Assembly (NCBI GenBank): GCA_942493055.1 | Contig: OW818680.1 | Span: 3,472,001-3,536,000, forward strand | Source of the DNA: CAIZQW01 sp942493055 | GTDB lineage: Bacteria > Verrucomicrobiota > Kiritimatiellia > RFP12 > UBA1067 | Direction of reading: 5' to 3' | DNA: 64,000 nt | Part shown: positions 27,040-35,715 of the stretch, piece by piece | Layout of the letters: every line of letters begins with the position of its first letter | How positions within the stretch are numbered: the stretch's first letter is position 1 | Position numbers and translations under genes: made by a program | The notes under the pieces: generated by a model | What the model saw: only the letters and a program-made list of their open reading frames with translations | The model's database searches: none | Told to the model about the DNA's origin: nothing

Positions 27040-28229
27040 AAATAATGATAGCAGGTTTTGTGTTATGCGCGACAACACTCCTTGCCGCAACAAGCACTCA
27101 TGACGTCAACGTAGCAGAGGAATTTCGTGCGCGGGACGGGGTGCCGAATGTGTCCGCGAAATTGAAGGCTGGCGAGCCGGTGCGCATCGCGTATTTAGGC
27201 GGGAGCATTACAGCGGCTGCGGGCTGGAGGCCCAAAACCCTGGCGTGGTTTAAGGCTCAGTATCCCAAATCCGAGATCATCGAGATCAACGCGGCGATTT
27301 CCGGCACAGGCTCTGACTACAGCGCGTGCCGCCTTCAGGGTGATGTGCTTGTTCAGAAGCCGGATCTGGTCTTCCTCGAGTGCCGCGTCAATGGCGGCGG
27401 AGGCTATGAGGCGAAGTCGGTCGAAGGTGTTGTACGGCATATCTGGAAGGAGAACCCGAAGACCGATATCTGCTTTGTCTATACCATCGGACAATGGATG
27501 CTGAAGGATCTGCAGGCCGGGCGCCCGCCAGCATTCGGGAGGGTCATGGAGACCGTGGCCAACGCCTACAACATTCCCACCATTGATCTCGGCGTGGAGG
27601 TCGCACAACGCGAAAAGGCGGGAACGCTGATCTTCAAAGCGGATGCGCCTGTGGCGGACAAACTGGTCTTCTCCAAAGACGGGGTCCATCCGGGAGATGC
27701 CGGACACGACCTCTACTGCGAAATCATCGCGCGCGCGATGCTGAAGATGCTGCCGGCGGGAACGCCTCAACCTCACACGCTGCCTGCGCCGCTGGAGTCC
27801 GCGAACTGGGAGGTCGCCTCACTCCTGCCGATCACCAACGCGGTGTTGAGTGCAGGCTGGACGCCGGTCGACACGGCAAAGGATACGGTCTACATCGAGG
27901 ACCGGGGCCGCACGCACGCCATGTTGCGCGGAGCTGTGAAGTGCGACCGCGCGGGCGCCACCGTCACAGTCAGGTGGAACGGCACGACAGTTGGTATGAG
28001 CGACATCCCCTATGGCGAGCCCTGCGTGGTGGAGGCTGTGGTCGACAACGGCACGCCCGTAATCATGAAGCGCCTCCAGACGGAGAAGATCCGCAAATAC
28101 GCGCGCTTCTGGTACCTGCCCGCGCAACCGCCGGGCGAACACACGGTCACATTCACGGTCAAGAGCATCCCCGAGGGCACCTGGTTCTATGCCGGCCAGC
28201 TGCTCATCATCGGCACACCAGTACCCTGA
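27036..28229 (+). CDS. Exported SGNH/GDSL hydrolase
   Basis: A 397-residue protein with signal peptide MKIMIAGFVLCATTLLAAT. SGNH block I appears as YLGGSIT (GGS in place of GDS, as in several carbohydrate esterases), the Gly block as NAAISGTGSDY, the Asn block as ECRVNGGG, and block V as DGVHPGDAGH, giving the catalytic Asp-x-x-His. The C-terminal 130 residues form an additional beta domain. Enzymes of this form often deacetylate plant or algal polysaccharides, but no substrate is visible here. It is translationally coupled to the upstream phosphatase. Confidence 0.83.
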   Translation: MKIMIAGFVLCATTLLAATSTHDVNVAEEFRARDGVPNVSAKLKAGEPVRIAYLGGSITAAAGWRPKTLAWFKAQYPKSEIIEINAAISGTGSDYSACRLQGDVLVQKPDLVFLECRVNGGGGYEAKSVEGVVRHIWKENPKTDICFVYTIGQWMLKDLQAGRPPAFGRVMETVANAYNIPTIDLGVEVAQREKAGTLIFKADAPVADKLVFSKDGVHPGDAGHDLYCEIIARAMLKMLPAGTPQPHTLPAPLESANWEVASLLPITNAVLSAGWTPVDTAKDTVYIEDRGRTHAMLRGAVKCDRAGATVTVRWNGTTVGMSDIPYGEPCVVEAVVDNGTPVIMKRLQTEKIRKYARFWYLPAQPPGEHTVTFTVKSIPEGTWFYAGQLLIIGTPVP

Positions 28230-28395
28230 TTTGTGCTGCTGTCCCGTGTAAGCCCTCCGCCGGCGGCAGGCTTATGCACGAATATGAAATTATTGACTCG
28301 CCTTTGTATGGTCTTAGGGAATAAACTAAACAATGAACCGCTACAGTATTTCCAAAGCGATAGGCCGATAACAAAAAAAGAAAGAGAAGACAGTC

Positions 28396-29283
28396 ATGAA
28401 CTCAAATCAAAAAAACAACAGCGCTAACATTCCGTTCATCCGTGTGAGCCGTGTGCTTGGAATCGCGGCCTTATGTGTTTTAGGAGGCTTGAATCTCTAC
28501 GCTGCATCAGCCGCCAAACCCGTGCTTGAAAAGCGGGGAACAAAAACAGAAACAGAGCCCGCCTACAATCTCGCCATCGACGCCAAACGCAAAGCCTCCA
28601 TGTCCCCGGATGAAGCGGCGTGGGAGAAGGTCTTGGAAGAAAATCTCGGCAGCTTCTATCTGCCTGGTTACAAGAACGAGAAATCAGCGGGCCGCGAAAC
28701 TGCATGGGATTATGTGAAGGATGATCCGAAGTTGCCGAGGGTCTTGATTATCGGCGACTCCATCTCGCGCGGCTACACCCTGCCGGTCCGTCATGCACTC
28801 AAAGGCAAGGTGAATCTGCATCGGGCACCGGCGAATTGCGGCAAGTTATCCTATGGCATCAAGAGCCTCGACGTCTGGCTCGGCGACGCGAGCAACAAGT
28901 GGGATGTGATCACCTTCAATTTCGGAATCCATGACCGCAAAACCCCGGACACCACCTATACGAATGAGCTGAAAACGATCGTCGCGAAACTCCAGGCCAC
29001 AGGAGCGAAGCTGATCTGGGTCAATACCACGCCCGTTCCAAAGGGCGCGGCTGAATATGTAGAAGGCAACAGCGAGCGGGTCAATAAACTGTCCGGTGAA
29101 ATCATGGCCGCACTCAACATCCCCGTCGTGGACCTTTACTCGAAGGTGAAAGATATACCCACCGAGCACAAGATCGCTAATAACTGCCATTTCAGAGATG
29201 GCGGTTATGAGATCCTGGGAGCCGAAGTGGCCGCCAAAATCATGGCTGTGCTGAGCACGCAGCAGAAGTCCGACGTCAAGTAA
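28396..29283 (+). CDS. Exported SGNH/GDSL hydrolase
   Basis: A 295-residue protein with an N-terminal membrane or signal segment (VLGIAALCVLGGLNLYAAS). Block I is IIGDSISRGYT, the Gly block HRAPANCG, and the Asn block NFGIHD. The C-terminal His is probably in NNCHFRDGGYEILG; the usual DxxH is replaced by C/H-rich residues, so the catalytic acid is unclear. The core reads like the GDSL esterases next to carboxylesterases in polysaccharide loci. AGAGAAG is a plausible ribosome-binding site. The next gene, a carboxylesterase, begins 12 bp later, indicating an operon of esterases. Confidence 0.8.
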   Translation: MNSNQKNNSANIPFIRVSRVLGIAALCVLGGLNLYAASAAKPVLEKRGTKTETEPAYNLAIDAKRKASMSPDEAAWEKVLEENLGSFYLPGYKNEKSAGRETAWDYVKDDPKLPRVLIIGDSISRGYTLPVRHALKGKVNLHRAPANCGKLSYGIKSLDVWLGDASNKWDVITFNFGIHDRKTPDTTYTNELKTIVAKLQATGAKLIWVNTTPVPKGAAEYVEGNSERVNKLSGEIMAALNIPVVDLYSKVKDIPTEHKIANNCHFRDGGYEILGAEVAAKIMAVLSTQQKSDVK

Positions 29284-29295
29284 ACTAGCGCTACC

Positions 29296-30795
29296 ATGAA
29301 ATTTATTCTTGTGTTGCTCGCGCCTATGTTGGCGAATGCAGTCGAGCTGACCCAGCCGATCAAAATCGAAACCGGACTGATCCAAGGCGTTCTGAATGCA
29401 GACAAGGACGTGGTCTCCTTCAAAGGCATACCCTACGCGGCACCGCCTGTCGGCGCGTTGCGCTGGCGCGAACCGCAGCCGCCCCTGAAGTGGGAGGGGG
29501 TCCGCCTCGCAGACACCTTCGGCAAGAGGTGTCCGCAGGTCAAGTTCGGCACCACCAACCCTGTGGAGAACACGAGCGAAGACTGTCTCTTCCTGAATGT
29601 CTGGGTTCCCGCAAACGCTTCGGGAAAAGATCTGCCAGTCCTCTTCTTTGTCCATGGCGGGTGCTATCAATTCGGGTCCGGCGATTTCAATGGCGACGGC
29701 ATGGCGAAGAAAGGAATCATCCTTGTCACAGCCAACCACCGCCTGGGCAGTTTCAGTCTGATGGGCCATCCCGAACTGACCAAGGAGTCGCCGCTGAAGT
29801 CCTGCTCCAACTATGGTTCCCTGGATCTCATCGCCGCATTGAAATGGGTTCAGAACAACATCGCCGCCTTTGGAGGCGATCCCACCAAGGTGACGCTCAG
29901 TGGTCAATCCACCGGTTCCAGCAATGTGCACTACCTCTCTGCGAGTCCCCTGGCCAAAGGACTCTTCCGCGGACTGATCGCGATCAGCTTCCCCTACGAT
30001 TTTCTGATGAAGCCAAATGCGATTGGAAATATGTGGCAGGCTGAGCAGAGCGGCATAAAACTCGCGCAGAGCAAGAACATCAAGACCCTCGAAGAGTTGC
30101 GTGCCATCCCCGCCGCTGAGCTTTTGAAGGGCGTGGGCGGACCGACCTATCGCACCCCGGTCTATCCGGATAATTATCCCACGGCCTTAGCAAAGGGACT
30201 TGTCAGCGATGTGCCGACCATTACTGGCATGACCTCCGACGACTTTGATCCGCCGGCCCAGTATGATCCCTACACCACGGTTGAACTTTTCAAGACACGT
30301 GTCGCACGCAAATGCCCGCCGGAAAAGCTGGAGCAGGTCCTGGCCCAGTATCCGGCTAAGACGGCTCAGGAGGCCAAGGAGATGTGGAAGAAGATCAGCG
30401 TTGAATTCCGCTTAGCTGATATTTATCATTGGGCCAAGAAGCGCGCCAAGACCGCCAAGTCGCCATCGTATACCTATCTCTTCACACAAGCGCAGCCGCT
30501 CGATCCGAAGCGGGGGGCGTATCATGGTGCTGACATGCTCTACGAATTCAATAACGTGGCAGGCTCGGATAAAGGCTGGCGAGATGAAGACCGCCAAGTC
30601 GCCGAACAAGTCTCTTCTTATTGGGTGAATTTTGTGAAGACTGGAAATCCCAACGGCCCTGGCCTCCCGGAGTGGAAAGCCTTCGACCCCGCAGACCCTT
30701 CAACCATGGTGCTCGGCAAAGAGTCAGGCCCTCAACCGATCGCCATCACGAAAGAAGCCTGGAAGCTGTTGCACGAAGAAGAAAGAAGCTTGTGA
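29296..30795 (+). CDS. Type-B carboxylesterase
   Basis: A 499-residue protein of the carboxylesterase type B family with signal peptide MKFILVLLAPMLANA. Motifs in order: FKGIPYAAPPVGALRW near the N-terminus, EDCLFLNVWVP, the oxyanion hole FFVHGGCYQFG, nucleophile elbow LSGQSTGSSN (G-Q-S-T-G instead of the common GESAG), and near the end YHGADMLYEFNN, carrying the His. It is expected to cleave carboxylic esters outside the cytoplasm. It follows the SGNH gene by 12 bp, so the two are probably co-expressed. Hairpin element D begins 10 bp after the stop. Confidence 0.9.
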   Translation: MKFILVLLAPMLANAVELTQPIKIETGLIQGVLNADKDVVSFKGIPYAAPPVGALRWREPQPPLKWEGVRLADTFGKRCPQVKFGTTNPVENTSEDCLFLNVWVPANASGKDLPVLFFVHGGCYQFGSGDFNGDGMAKKGIILVTANHRLGSFSLMGHPELTKESPLKSCSNYGSLDLIAALKWVQNNIAAFGGDPTKVTLSGQSTGSSNVHYLSASPLAKGLFRGLIAISFPYDFLMKPNAIGNMWQAEQSGIKLAQSKNIKTLEELRAIPAAELLKGVGGPTYRTPVYPDNYPTALAKGLVSDVPTITGMTSDDFDPPAQYDPYTTVELFKTRVARKCPPEKLEQVLAQYPAKTAQEAKEMWKKISVEFRLADIYHWAKKRAKTAKSPSYTYLFTQAQPLDPKRGAYHGADMLYEFNNVAGSDKGWRDEDRQVAEQVSSYWVNFVKTGNPNGPGLPEWKAFDPADPSTMVLGKESGPQPIAITKEAWKLLHEEERSL

Positions 30796-30804
30796 TTTTT
30801 TTAT

Positions 30805-31399
30805 CGCAAAAGCCGCAAGAAGATTGCGCGGCTATCTCATCCGCCTCACCCGTGGATACACGGACGGCGGAATGGATAGCCGCGCAGAGTTAAGTAAGGA
30901 ACGATATGCATCCATTATACACGAAGGCGAATGAGCTTACGCCGATTGTTATCCGCTGTGCTATAGAAGTGTATAAGCATTTTGGCCCAGGACTTCTCGA
31001 ATCTATTTATACACGTTGTCTAGCCCGCGAATTGGAGTTGCTAGGGTATCATGTGCAAACGGAAAAGCGCATCAATATCACGTATAAAGGTTTGACGTTT
31101 GAGGAGCATCTTCGGTTTGACTTGCTCACGGAAGAGTGCTTATTGGTGGAATCAAAGGTTTCCGATTCAGGAATGCACCCCGAATATCGGCACCAATTGT
31201 TGAGTTATGCTAACTTACTGGATGTTCCTTTGGGTTTGATTTTCAATTTTGGCGACATCCGCTTTGGAGACAGGGGCATTCAACGAGTAATTTTGAAAGG
31301 TGCGGACACCGATTAAATTCCTCGCAAATGTTCGCTCCGCCGTCCATGTATCCATGGGTGAGGCGGGCGTGACATTTGCGAAAATTAGCGGTTTTTGCG
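30805..31399. mobile_element. Hairpin element copy D carrying a GxxExxY gene
   Basis: The same 12-bp ends as copies A-C, CGCAAAAGCCGC (30805-30816) and GCGGTTTTTGCG (31388-31399), enclose a left hairpin with arms GCGCGGCTATC/GATAGCCGCGC (30826-30836, 30875-30885), the GxxExxY gene (30906-31316) and a right hairpin CGCAAATG/CATTTGCG (31323-31330, 31373-31380). The gene occupies the place of the 40-bp palindrome in A, B and C. This looks like the complete form of the element, with A-C as gene-less derivatives. Module order matches copy A and is opposite to B and C. Mobility is inferred from the dispersed copies and terminal inverted repeats; no transposase was seen and no clear target-site duplication. 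Confidence 0.72.
30906..31316 (+). CDS. GxxExxY protein (PD-(D/E)XK-like)
   Basis: A 136-residue protein. The name-giving motif is at residues 29-35 (G-L-L-E-S-I-Y) within HFGPGLLESIY, and Y48-H-V-x-x-E-K-R follows. A PD-(D/E)XK-like active site can be read as D72 in LRFDLL and E82-S-K84 in LLVESK. Families of this type are small, dispersed in many copies through PVC and other genomes, and of unknown function; a nuclease role is inference from the fold. AAGGAA precedes the ATG. It is the only gene inside hairpin element D, which suggests it belongs to the element and not to the esterase operon around it. Confidence 0.88.
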   Translation: MHPLYTKANELTPIVIRCAIEVYKHFGPGLLESIYTRCLARELELLGYHVQTEKRINITYKGLTFEEHLRFDLLTEECLLVESKVSDSGMHPEYRHQLLSYANLLDVPLGLIFNFGDIRFGDRGIQRVILKGADTD

Positions 31400-31454
31400 T
31401 AAAAGTCTTAATTAGCTAGCACACAAAACTGGACACTAAAAAAAGGAGAACAAA

Positions 31455-32336
31455 ATGAGCAAAAGATTAGTATTGAGCGCGATGAGCATGTTGGTGGCAA
31501 GCGCCATCAACGCACAAGATCAGAATACGGCGGATGCCGAGAACAAACCTGAGAAGATCAGCCTCTGGTCAGGGCATGCCCCTGTGGGCGACGGAAAATT
31601 TGCAGAGGCGGATGCGTTTATCACGATCCATCGTCCGGCGCAGCCGAACGGGACAGCAGTCGTGATTTGCCCGGGCGGCGGATATGGCGGTCTGTGTACA
31701 GCGCCAGAAGGGACCGGCATTGCGCGCTGGCTCAACAAGCACAACATCACAGGCGTTGTCTTGGAGTATCGCCTGCCCAAGGGCAACAAGAATATTCCGT
31801 TGCTGGATGCGCAACGCGCCATCCGCATGACGCGCGCCAATGCCAAAGCATGGGGCTGTGATCCCAAGCGCATCGGGATCATGGGTTTTTCTGCAGGTGG
31901 ACATCTGGCCTCCACGGCGGTTACGCATTTCGATGCTGGCGACCCCAAGGCTGCAGATCCTGTCAATCAGCTCAGTTGCCGTCCTGACTTCGGCATTCTG
32001 ATCTATCCTGTCATCACCATGGACCAGACCACGCATGGCGGATCACGACGCAACCTCTTGGGCCCGGACCCCAAGCCCGAGGAGATCACATTATTCTCGA
32101 ATGAGAAGCAGGTGACCGACCAGACGCCGCCCTGCTTTTTGGCGCATGCCAAGGATGACAAGGTCGTCCTGCCGGATAACAGCCGGATGTTTTATGAAGC
32201 GCTTCAAGCTCATAAGGTCAAAGCGGAATACCTGGTGCTGCCCAACGGCGGACATGGCTTGAGCGGCTATAAGGGACCGAGCTGGGACGCATGGCAAACC
32301 CAATCCATCAAATGGTTAGAGACGTTGTGGAAATAA
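31455..32336 (+). CDS. Exported alpha/beta hydrolase (esterase/lipase)
   Basis: A 293-residue protein with signal peptide (LVLSAMSMLVASAINA). Family motifs: CPGGGYGGLC (oxyanion loop), the nucleophile elbow GFSAGGHLAS, an acid in AHAKDDKVV and the His in NGGHGLSG. It resembles bifunctional acetylxylan/feruloyl esterases and the endo-xylanase-associated esterases of polysaccharide loci. AAAAGGAG gives a strong ribosome-binding site. It follows hairpin element D, and is followed by repeat E, so it is probably its own transcript. Ester substrate unknown. Confidence 0.83.
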   Translation: MSKRLVLSAMSMLVASAINAQDQNTADAENKPEKISLWSGHAPVGDGKFAEADAFITIHRPAQPNGTAVVICPGGGYGGLCTAPEGTGIARWLNKHNITGVVLEYRLPKGNKNIPLLDAQRAIRMTRANAKAWGCDPKRIGIMGFSAGGHLASTAVTHFDAGDPKAADPVNQLSCRPDFGILIYPVITMDQTTHGGSRRNLLGPDPKPEEITLFSNEKQVTDQTPPCFLAHAKDDKVVLPDNSRMFYEALQAHKVKAEYLVLPNGGHGLSGYKGPSWDAWQTQSIKWLETLWK

Positions 32337-32379
32337 GCCCGTCATCTTGTGCCCTGAAAATTAACGAGAGATTTTTTTT

Positions 32380-32530
32380 TGACAGGATTTACAGGATTGA
32401 TAGGATTGAGAATTTTTTACCACAAAGAACTCAGAGAACTCAGAGAAAAGAGAAGTATCCCTGATACCCAAAACAAAGCATTTAGAAGTTGATCTTTGAG
32501 CTCTTTGTGTTCTTTGTGGTTAAAATAAAT
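32380..32530. repeat. Inverted-repeat element E (ACCACAAAGAAC ends)
   Basis: Perfect 12-bp ends ACCACAAAGAAC (32419-32430) and GTTCTTTGTGGT (32509-32520) are extended by a further 15 or so imperfectly matching bases inward (ACTCAGAGAACTCAGAG against CTTTGAGCTCTTTGT). Before it lies a GACAGGATTTACAGGATTG word array (32380-32410). Similar intergenic repeats occur near GxxExxY genes in other bacteria as I recall. No gene is inside this copy. It fills the gap between two esterase genes. Confidence 0.75.
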
Positions 32531-32555
32531 TAAAGGAAAGAGAAAGTGAAAACAG

Positions 32556-33947
32556 ATGAAAAAAACAATACGTTTCGATTATAGACTACGGGATCTAAAG
32601 ACCTTCCTGTTCGCAGCAGCGCTAAGTCTTGTCCCGCTTTTAAACAACGCCGCCGAACCATTCACCATCACCTCCGATGACGCATCAGGGCCCTATACAG
32701 CAGGACGCGACATCGTCTTCACTGTCAAACCCGGAGAGGGCAAGAGCGCGGTTGACCTTGAGAAGGCCACAGCAAAGATCCTGTTCAATGGAGACACAGA
32801 AGTTCCGGCGGAGAAAGCCTCTGCCGACAACGCGCTGACACTCCGCGTCAAGCCCTCCAAGCCTGGCGCATACAGGTGCGACGTGACGCTGCCTGCGCAA
32901 GGCGATGCAAAAGCAGTGACCTCGTCTGCAGGTACGCTGGTCTGTCCGCCTGAGATCCGCTCGTCAGGCGTTGAGCCTGCGGATTTCGACGCCTTCTGGA
33001 AGGCGAAGAAAGAGCTTTTGAAATCAGCGCCCCTCTCCTTCGACACGACCCCGCTCTCGGACGACCAGAAAAAGACCATCGCGGGTGCTGAGTATGCGGA
33101 TTATGAATGCTTCACGCTGCGCATCGAGGTCCCTGTGAAAGGCGTCCGTCCGGTCATGGGCTATTTTGTCAGGCCCAAGCAAGCCAAGGCAGGCGGCTGC
33201 CCTGCGATACTCCGTCTCCGGGCTGCGGGCGTCTCAGGTTCGTGGTGCATTGCCAGCCCCAAGGAGGCGATGAACTTCGCCAAGACGTATGGCGCCATGG
33301 TTCTGGACATCAATGCCCACGGCATCCCGAACGACAAGCCCAAGGAGTATTACCAGAACCTTGAAAACGGCGAGCTGAAAAATTATTCCGCGATTGGCAA
33401 AACCAACAAGGACGACTTCTATTTCGTCGGCATGTATCTGCGGCTCCTCAGAAGCATCGACTTCCTCTGTGCAGAGAAGGGCTGGGATGGCCACCACCTC
33501 ATCGCCCTGGGAGAGAGCCAAGGCGGAGGCCAGGCCTTGGCCGCCGCAGGACTCGACAGCCGCGTCTCCGCGATTTCCGCGATTGTCCCCGCGCTCTGCG
33601 CATTGACGGATCCCCAGCTCGCGGGATGGCCGCGTCCACTCGGCTGGAACTCCAAACAGGTCGTGATGAACGACGAGACGCGCGAGATCGCCAAGGCTGT
33701 CGCCTACTGTGACAACGTCTTCCTGGCTTCGCGCTCCAAGGCGGAGACCCAGATCTTCGCGGGTCTGATCGATACCACCTGTCCGGCCACCGGCATCTTC
33801 GCCACCTACAACAACATCAGCGCCAAGAAGTGCATCATCGCCTATCCTCACAAGGGACATCAAGGACTGCCCAAGGAAGATCAATGGGTCGGCGACATCT
33901 ATGCGCTCCAGAAGGCCTTCCTCCAGCAGCACCTGAGCGCAAAGTAA
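32556..33947 (+). CDS. CE7-like acetylxylan esterase (AXE1 family)
   Basis: A 463-residue protein. A signal-like segment (FLFAAALSLVPLLNNAA) is followed by an N-terminal beta domain (to about 130) and then an AXE1/CE7-type catalytic domain starting at DFDAFWKAKK (143). The nucleophile is in ALGESQGGGQ (Ser321), the acid in GLIDTTCPA and the His in YPHKGHQG, the last two as in cephalosporin-C deacetylase/acetylxylan esterase enzymes. It is expected to remove acetyl groups from xylan-type or other oligosaccharides. A weak purine-rich stretch precedes ATG 32556. A similar enzyme lies next at 34356; hairpin element C separates the two. Confidence 0.87.
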   Translation: MKKTIRFDYRLRDLKTFLFAAALSLVPLLNNAAEPFTITSDDASGPYTAGRDIVFTVKPGEGKSAVDLEKATAKILFNGDTEVPAEKASADNALTLRVKPSKPGAYRCDVTLPAQGDAKAVTSSAGTLVCPPEIRSSGVEPADFDAFWKAKKELLKSAPLSFDTTPLSDDQKKTIAGAEYADYECFTLRIEVPVKGVRPVMGYFVRPKQAKAGGCPAILRLRAAGVSGSWCIASPKEAMNFAKTYGAMVLDINAHGIPNDKPKEYYQNLENGELKNYSAIGKTNKDDFYFVGMYLRLLRSIDFLCAEKGWDGHHLIALGESQGGGQALAAAGLDSRVSAISAIVPALCALTDPQLAGWPRPLGWNSKQVVMNDETREIAKAVAYCDNVFLASRSKAETQIFAGLIDTTCPATGIFATYNNISAKKCIIAYPHKGHQGLPKEDQWVGDIYALQKAFLQQHLSAK

Positions 33948-33981
33948 TGGCGATTGTTTAGCACGCATATTTGGGGGGCAC

Positions 33982-34252
33982 GGTTACACCCCATAGGGGT
34001 TAAGCTAAGATGAGTACTTTTTCGCAAAAGCCGCGAAGAAGAGCGCAAATGTCACGGCCGCCTCACCCATGGATACATGGACGGCGGAGCGAACATTTGC
34101 GCGGAATCAACTCAATTTTCATCAGCAAAAAACTTGTTTTTTGCTGATGAAAATGAACCCGGTATTCATCTGCGCGGCTATCCATTCCGCCGTCCGTGTA
34201 TCCACGGGTGAGGCGGATGAGATAGCCGCGCAATCTTTTTGCGGTTTTTGCG
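33982..34252. repeat. Hairpin element copy C
   Basis: Inner ends CGCAAAAGCCGC (34023-34034) and GCGGTTTTTGCG (34241-34252). Modules are in the same order as copy B: GCGCAAATG hairpin, 40-bp palindrome (34115-34154) and GCGCGGCTATC hairpin. The left flank (33982-34022) matches the left flank of copy B (23355-23395) closely, but the right flank does not share GTAAAGTCTTTAATTAC. B and C differ by only a few bases, so they are recent relatives. The rest of the gap (33948-33981, 34253-34355) holds no recognisable gene. Confidence 0.85.
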
Positions 34253-34355
34253 GTAAAACCCGAAGAGCTTTTCCGCGAACCGCCTCGCCCGTTCCCTTGA
34301 CAGTCTCCATGCAAAACTATACCATGGTCGCAAGCTCATTAACCGTGGAGCTAGA

Positions 34356-35675
34356 ATGAACGAGAGGAATACACAAATGCATCAGCGATACATTTCCGTA
34401 ATCATTTCCGCAGCGCTGGCCGTCGCAGTCGCCTGTGCGCAAGCGCCTGCAGCCAACACCAACCTCCCTGTGCGGATCGGCGTTCAGCTCGTGCAGGAGA
34501 AGGGCGTCTTCTATAACGACGAGGCCCTCTCCGCCACCATCCACCTGAACAACACCAGCCAGCAGAAGATCGACGGTGTGCTGGTCACGGAGATCAAGAC
34601 CGATGCCGGCGCGCCTGTCACGGTTCTGAAGACGCCGCTCTCGCTCCCCAAGGCGGGCCTGATGAAACAGGCCTTCAGCCACAAGGTCAGTCAGCCGGGC
34701 TTTTACCGCGTCACGGCCCATCTGGAATGGGACAACACGAGCGGACCGACGACCGCCTTCAACCTCGGCTATGAACCGGAGAAGATCATCTGTGCGCCTT
34801 CAGCCAAGCCCGACTTCAAAAGCTTCTGGGAGAAGGGGCTCGCAGAGCTCTCCAAGGTGGAGCCGCGCTATTCCATGGTCCTGCTCACCAACCTCTGCAC
34901 CGAAGCGCAGAACCTCTACGAAGTGCGCATGCACTCCTTCGGCGATGTCGTGGTGGGAGGTCACTATCTGGTGCCCAAGAAGCCGGGCAAGTATCCCACC
35001 GTCGTCCGCTTCCTCGGCTACAGCTCAGGGCCGGCGATCCCTCAGCGCGACGACCAGCCCGTCATCCGCTACGTCGCCTCCACGCGCGGCCAGGGCGTGA
35101 TGAAGCCCGGGAATATCTATGGCGAGTGGATGTCCTACCGCCTCGACAGCCGCGACGACTACTACTTCCGCGGCGCCTATCTGGACACCGTGCGCGCGAT
35201 CGACTTTGTCTGTACGCGTCCCGAAGTGGACCAGAGCCGCATCGCGGTCGAAGGCGGCAGCCAGGGCGGCACGCTCTCCTACATCTGCGCGGCCCTGGAC
35301 AAGCGTGTTGCCTTCTGCATGCCCACGATTCCCGGCTTCTGCGACATTCCGACCTTCATTGAACTCACGCCGTGGCCCGGGGGCGTCTACCGCCACTATC
35401 TCGCAACGAATGACAAGGGCGTCACGCAAGAGGCGATGTACGCGATGCTCACCTACTACGACGTGAAGAACTTTGCGGACTGGATCACCTGTCCCGTCTA
35501 TATGGGCGTGGGGCTGCAAGATACCATCTGTCCGCCGCGCACCAACTTTGCACCCTACAATCTGCTCAAGGCAGAGAAGCGCTTTCTCATCTACCCCGAG
35601 ACCGGCCACGGAGTCCGCGGCAGCGACTACCATCCCAAGGCCTACAAATGGATGATTGAAAAACTCAGTATATGA
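34356..35675 (+). CDS. CE7-like acetylxylan esterase (AXE1 family)
   Basis: A 439-residue exported protein (ISVIISAALAVAVACAQA signal). The same architecture as the preceding CE7-like gene: N-terminal beta domain, then DFKSFWEKGLAEL, nucleophile elbow VEGGSQGGTL, acid in GVGLQDTICPP and His in YPETGHGVRG. The two genes are divergent in sequence but same family, so possibly different acyl substrates. GTGGAG lies a few bases before ATG 34356; an internal ATG at 34377 is an alternative. An aldo/keto reductase follows 40 bp later. Confidence 0.87.
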   Translation: MNERNTQMHQRYISVIISAALAVAVACAQAPAANTNLPVRIGVQLVQEKGVFYNDEALSATIHLNNTSQQKIDGVLVTEIKTDAGAPVTVLKTPLSLPKAGLMKQAFSHKVSQPGFYRVTAHLEWDNTSGPTTAFNLGYEPEKIICAPSAKPDFKSFWEKGLAELSKVEPRYSMVLLTNLCTEAQNLYEVRMHSFGDVVVGGHYLVPKKPGKYPTVVRFLGYSSGPAIPQRDDQPVIRYVASTRGQGVMKPGNIYGEWMSYRLDSRDDYYFRGAYLDTVRAIDFVCTRPEVDQSRIAVEGGSQGGTLSYICAALDKRVAFCMPTIPGFCDIPTFIELTPWPGGVYRHYLATNDKGVTQEAMYAMLTYYDVKNFADWITCPVYMGVGLQDTICPPRTNFAPYNLLKAEKRFLIYPETGHGVRGSDYHPKAYKWMIEKLSI

Positions 35676-35715
35676 CGCAGAGCGTCTCGTCTGCGATTCA
35701 GAGGAGGGAAGCACG

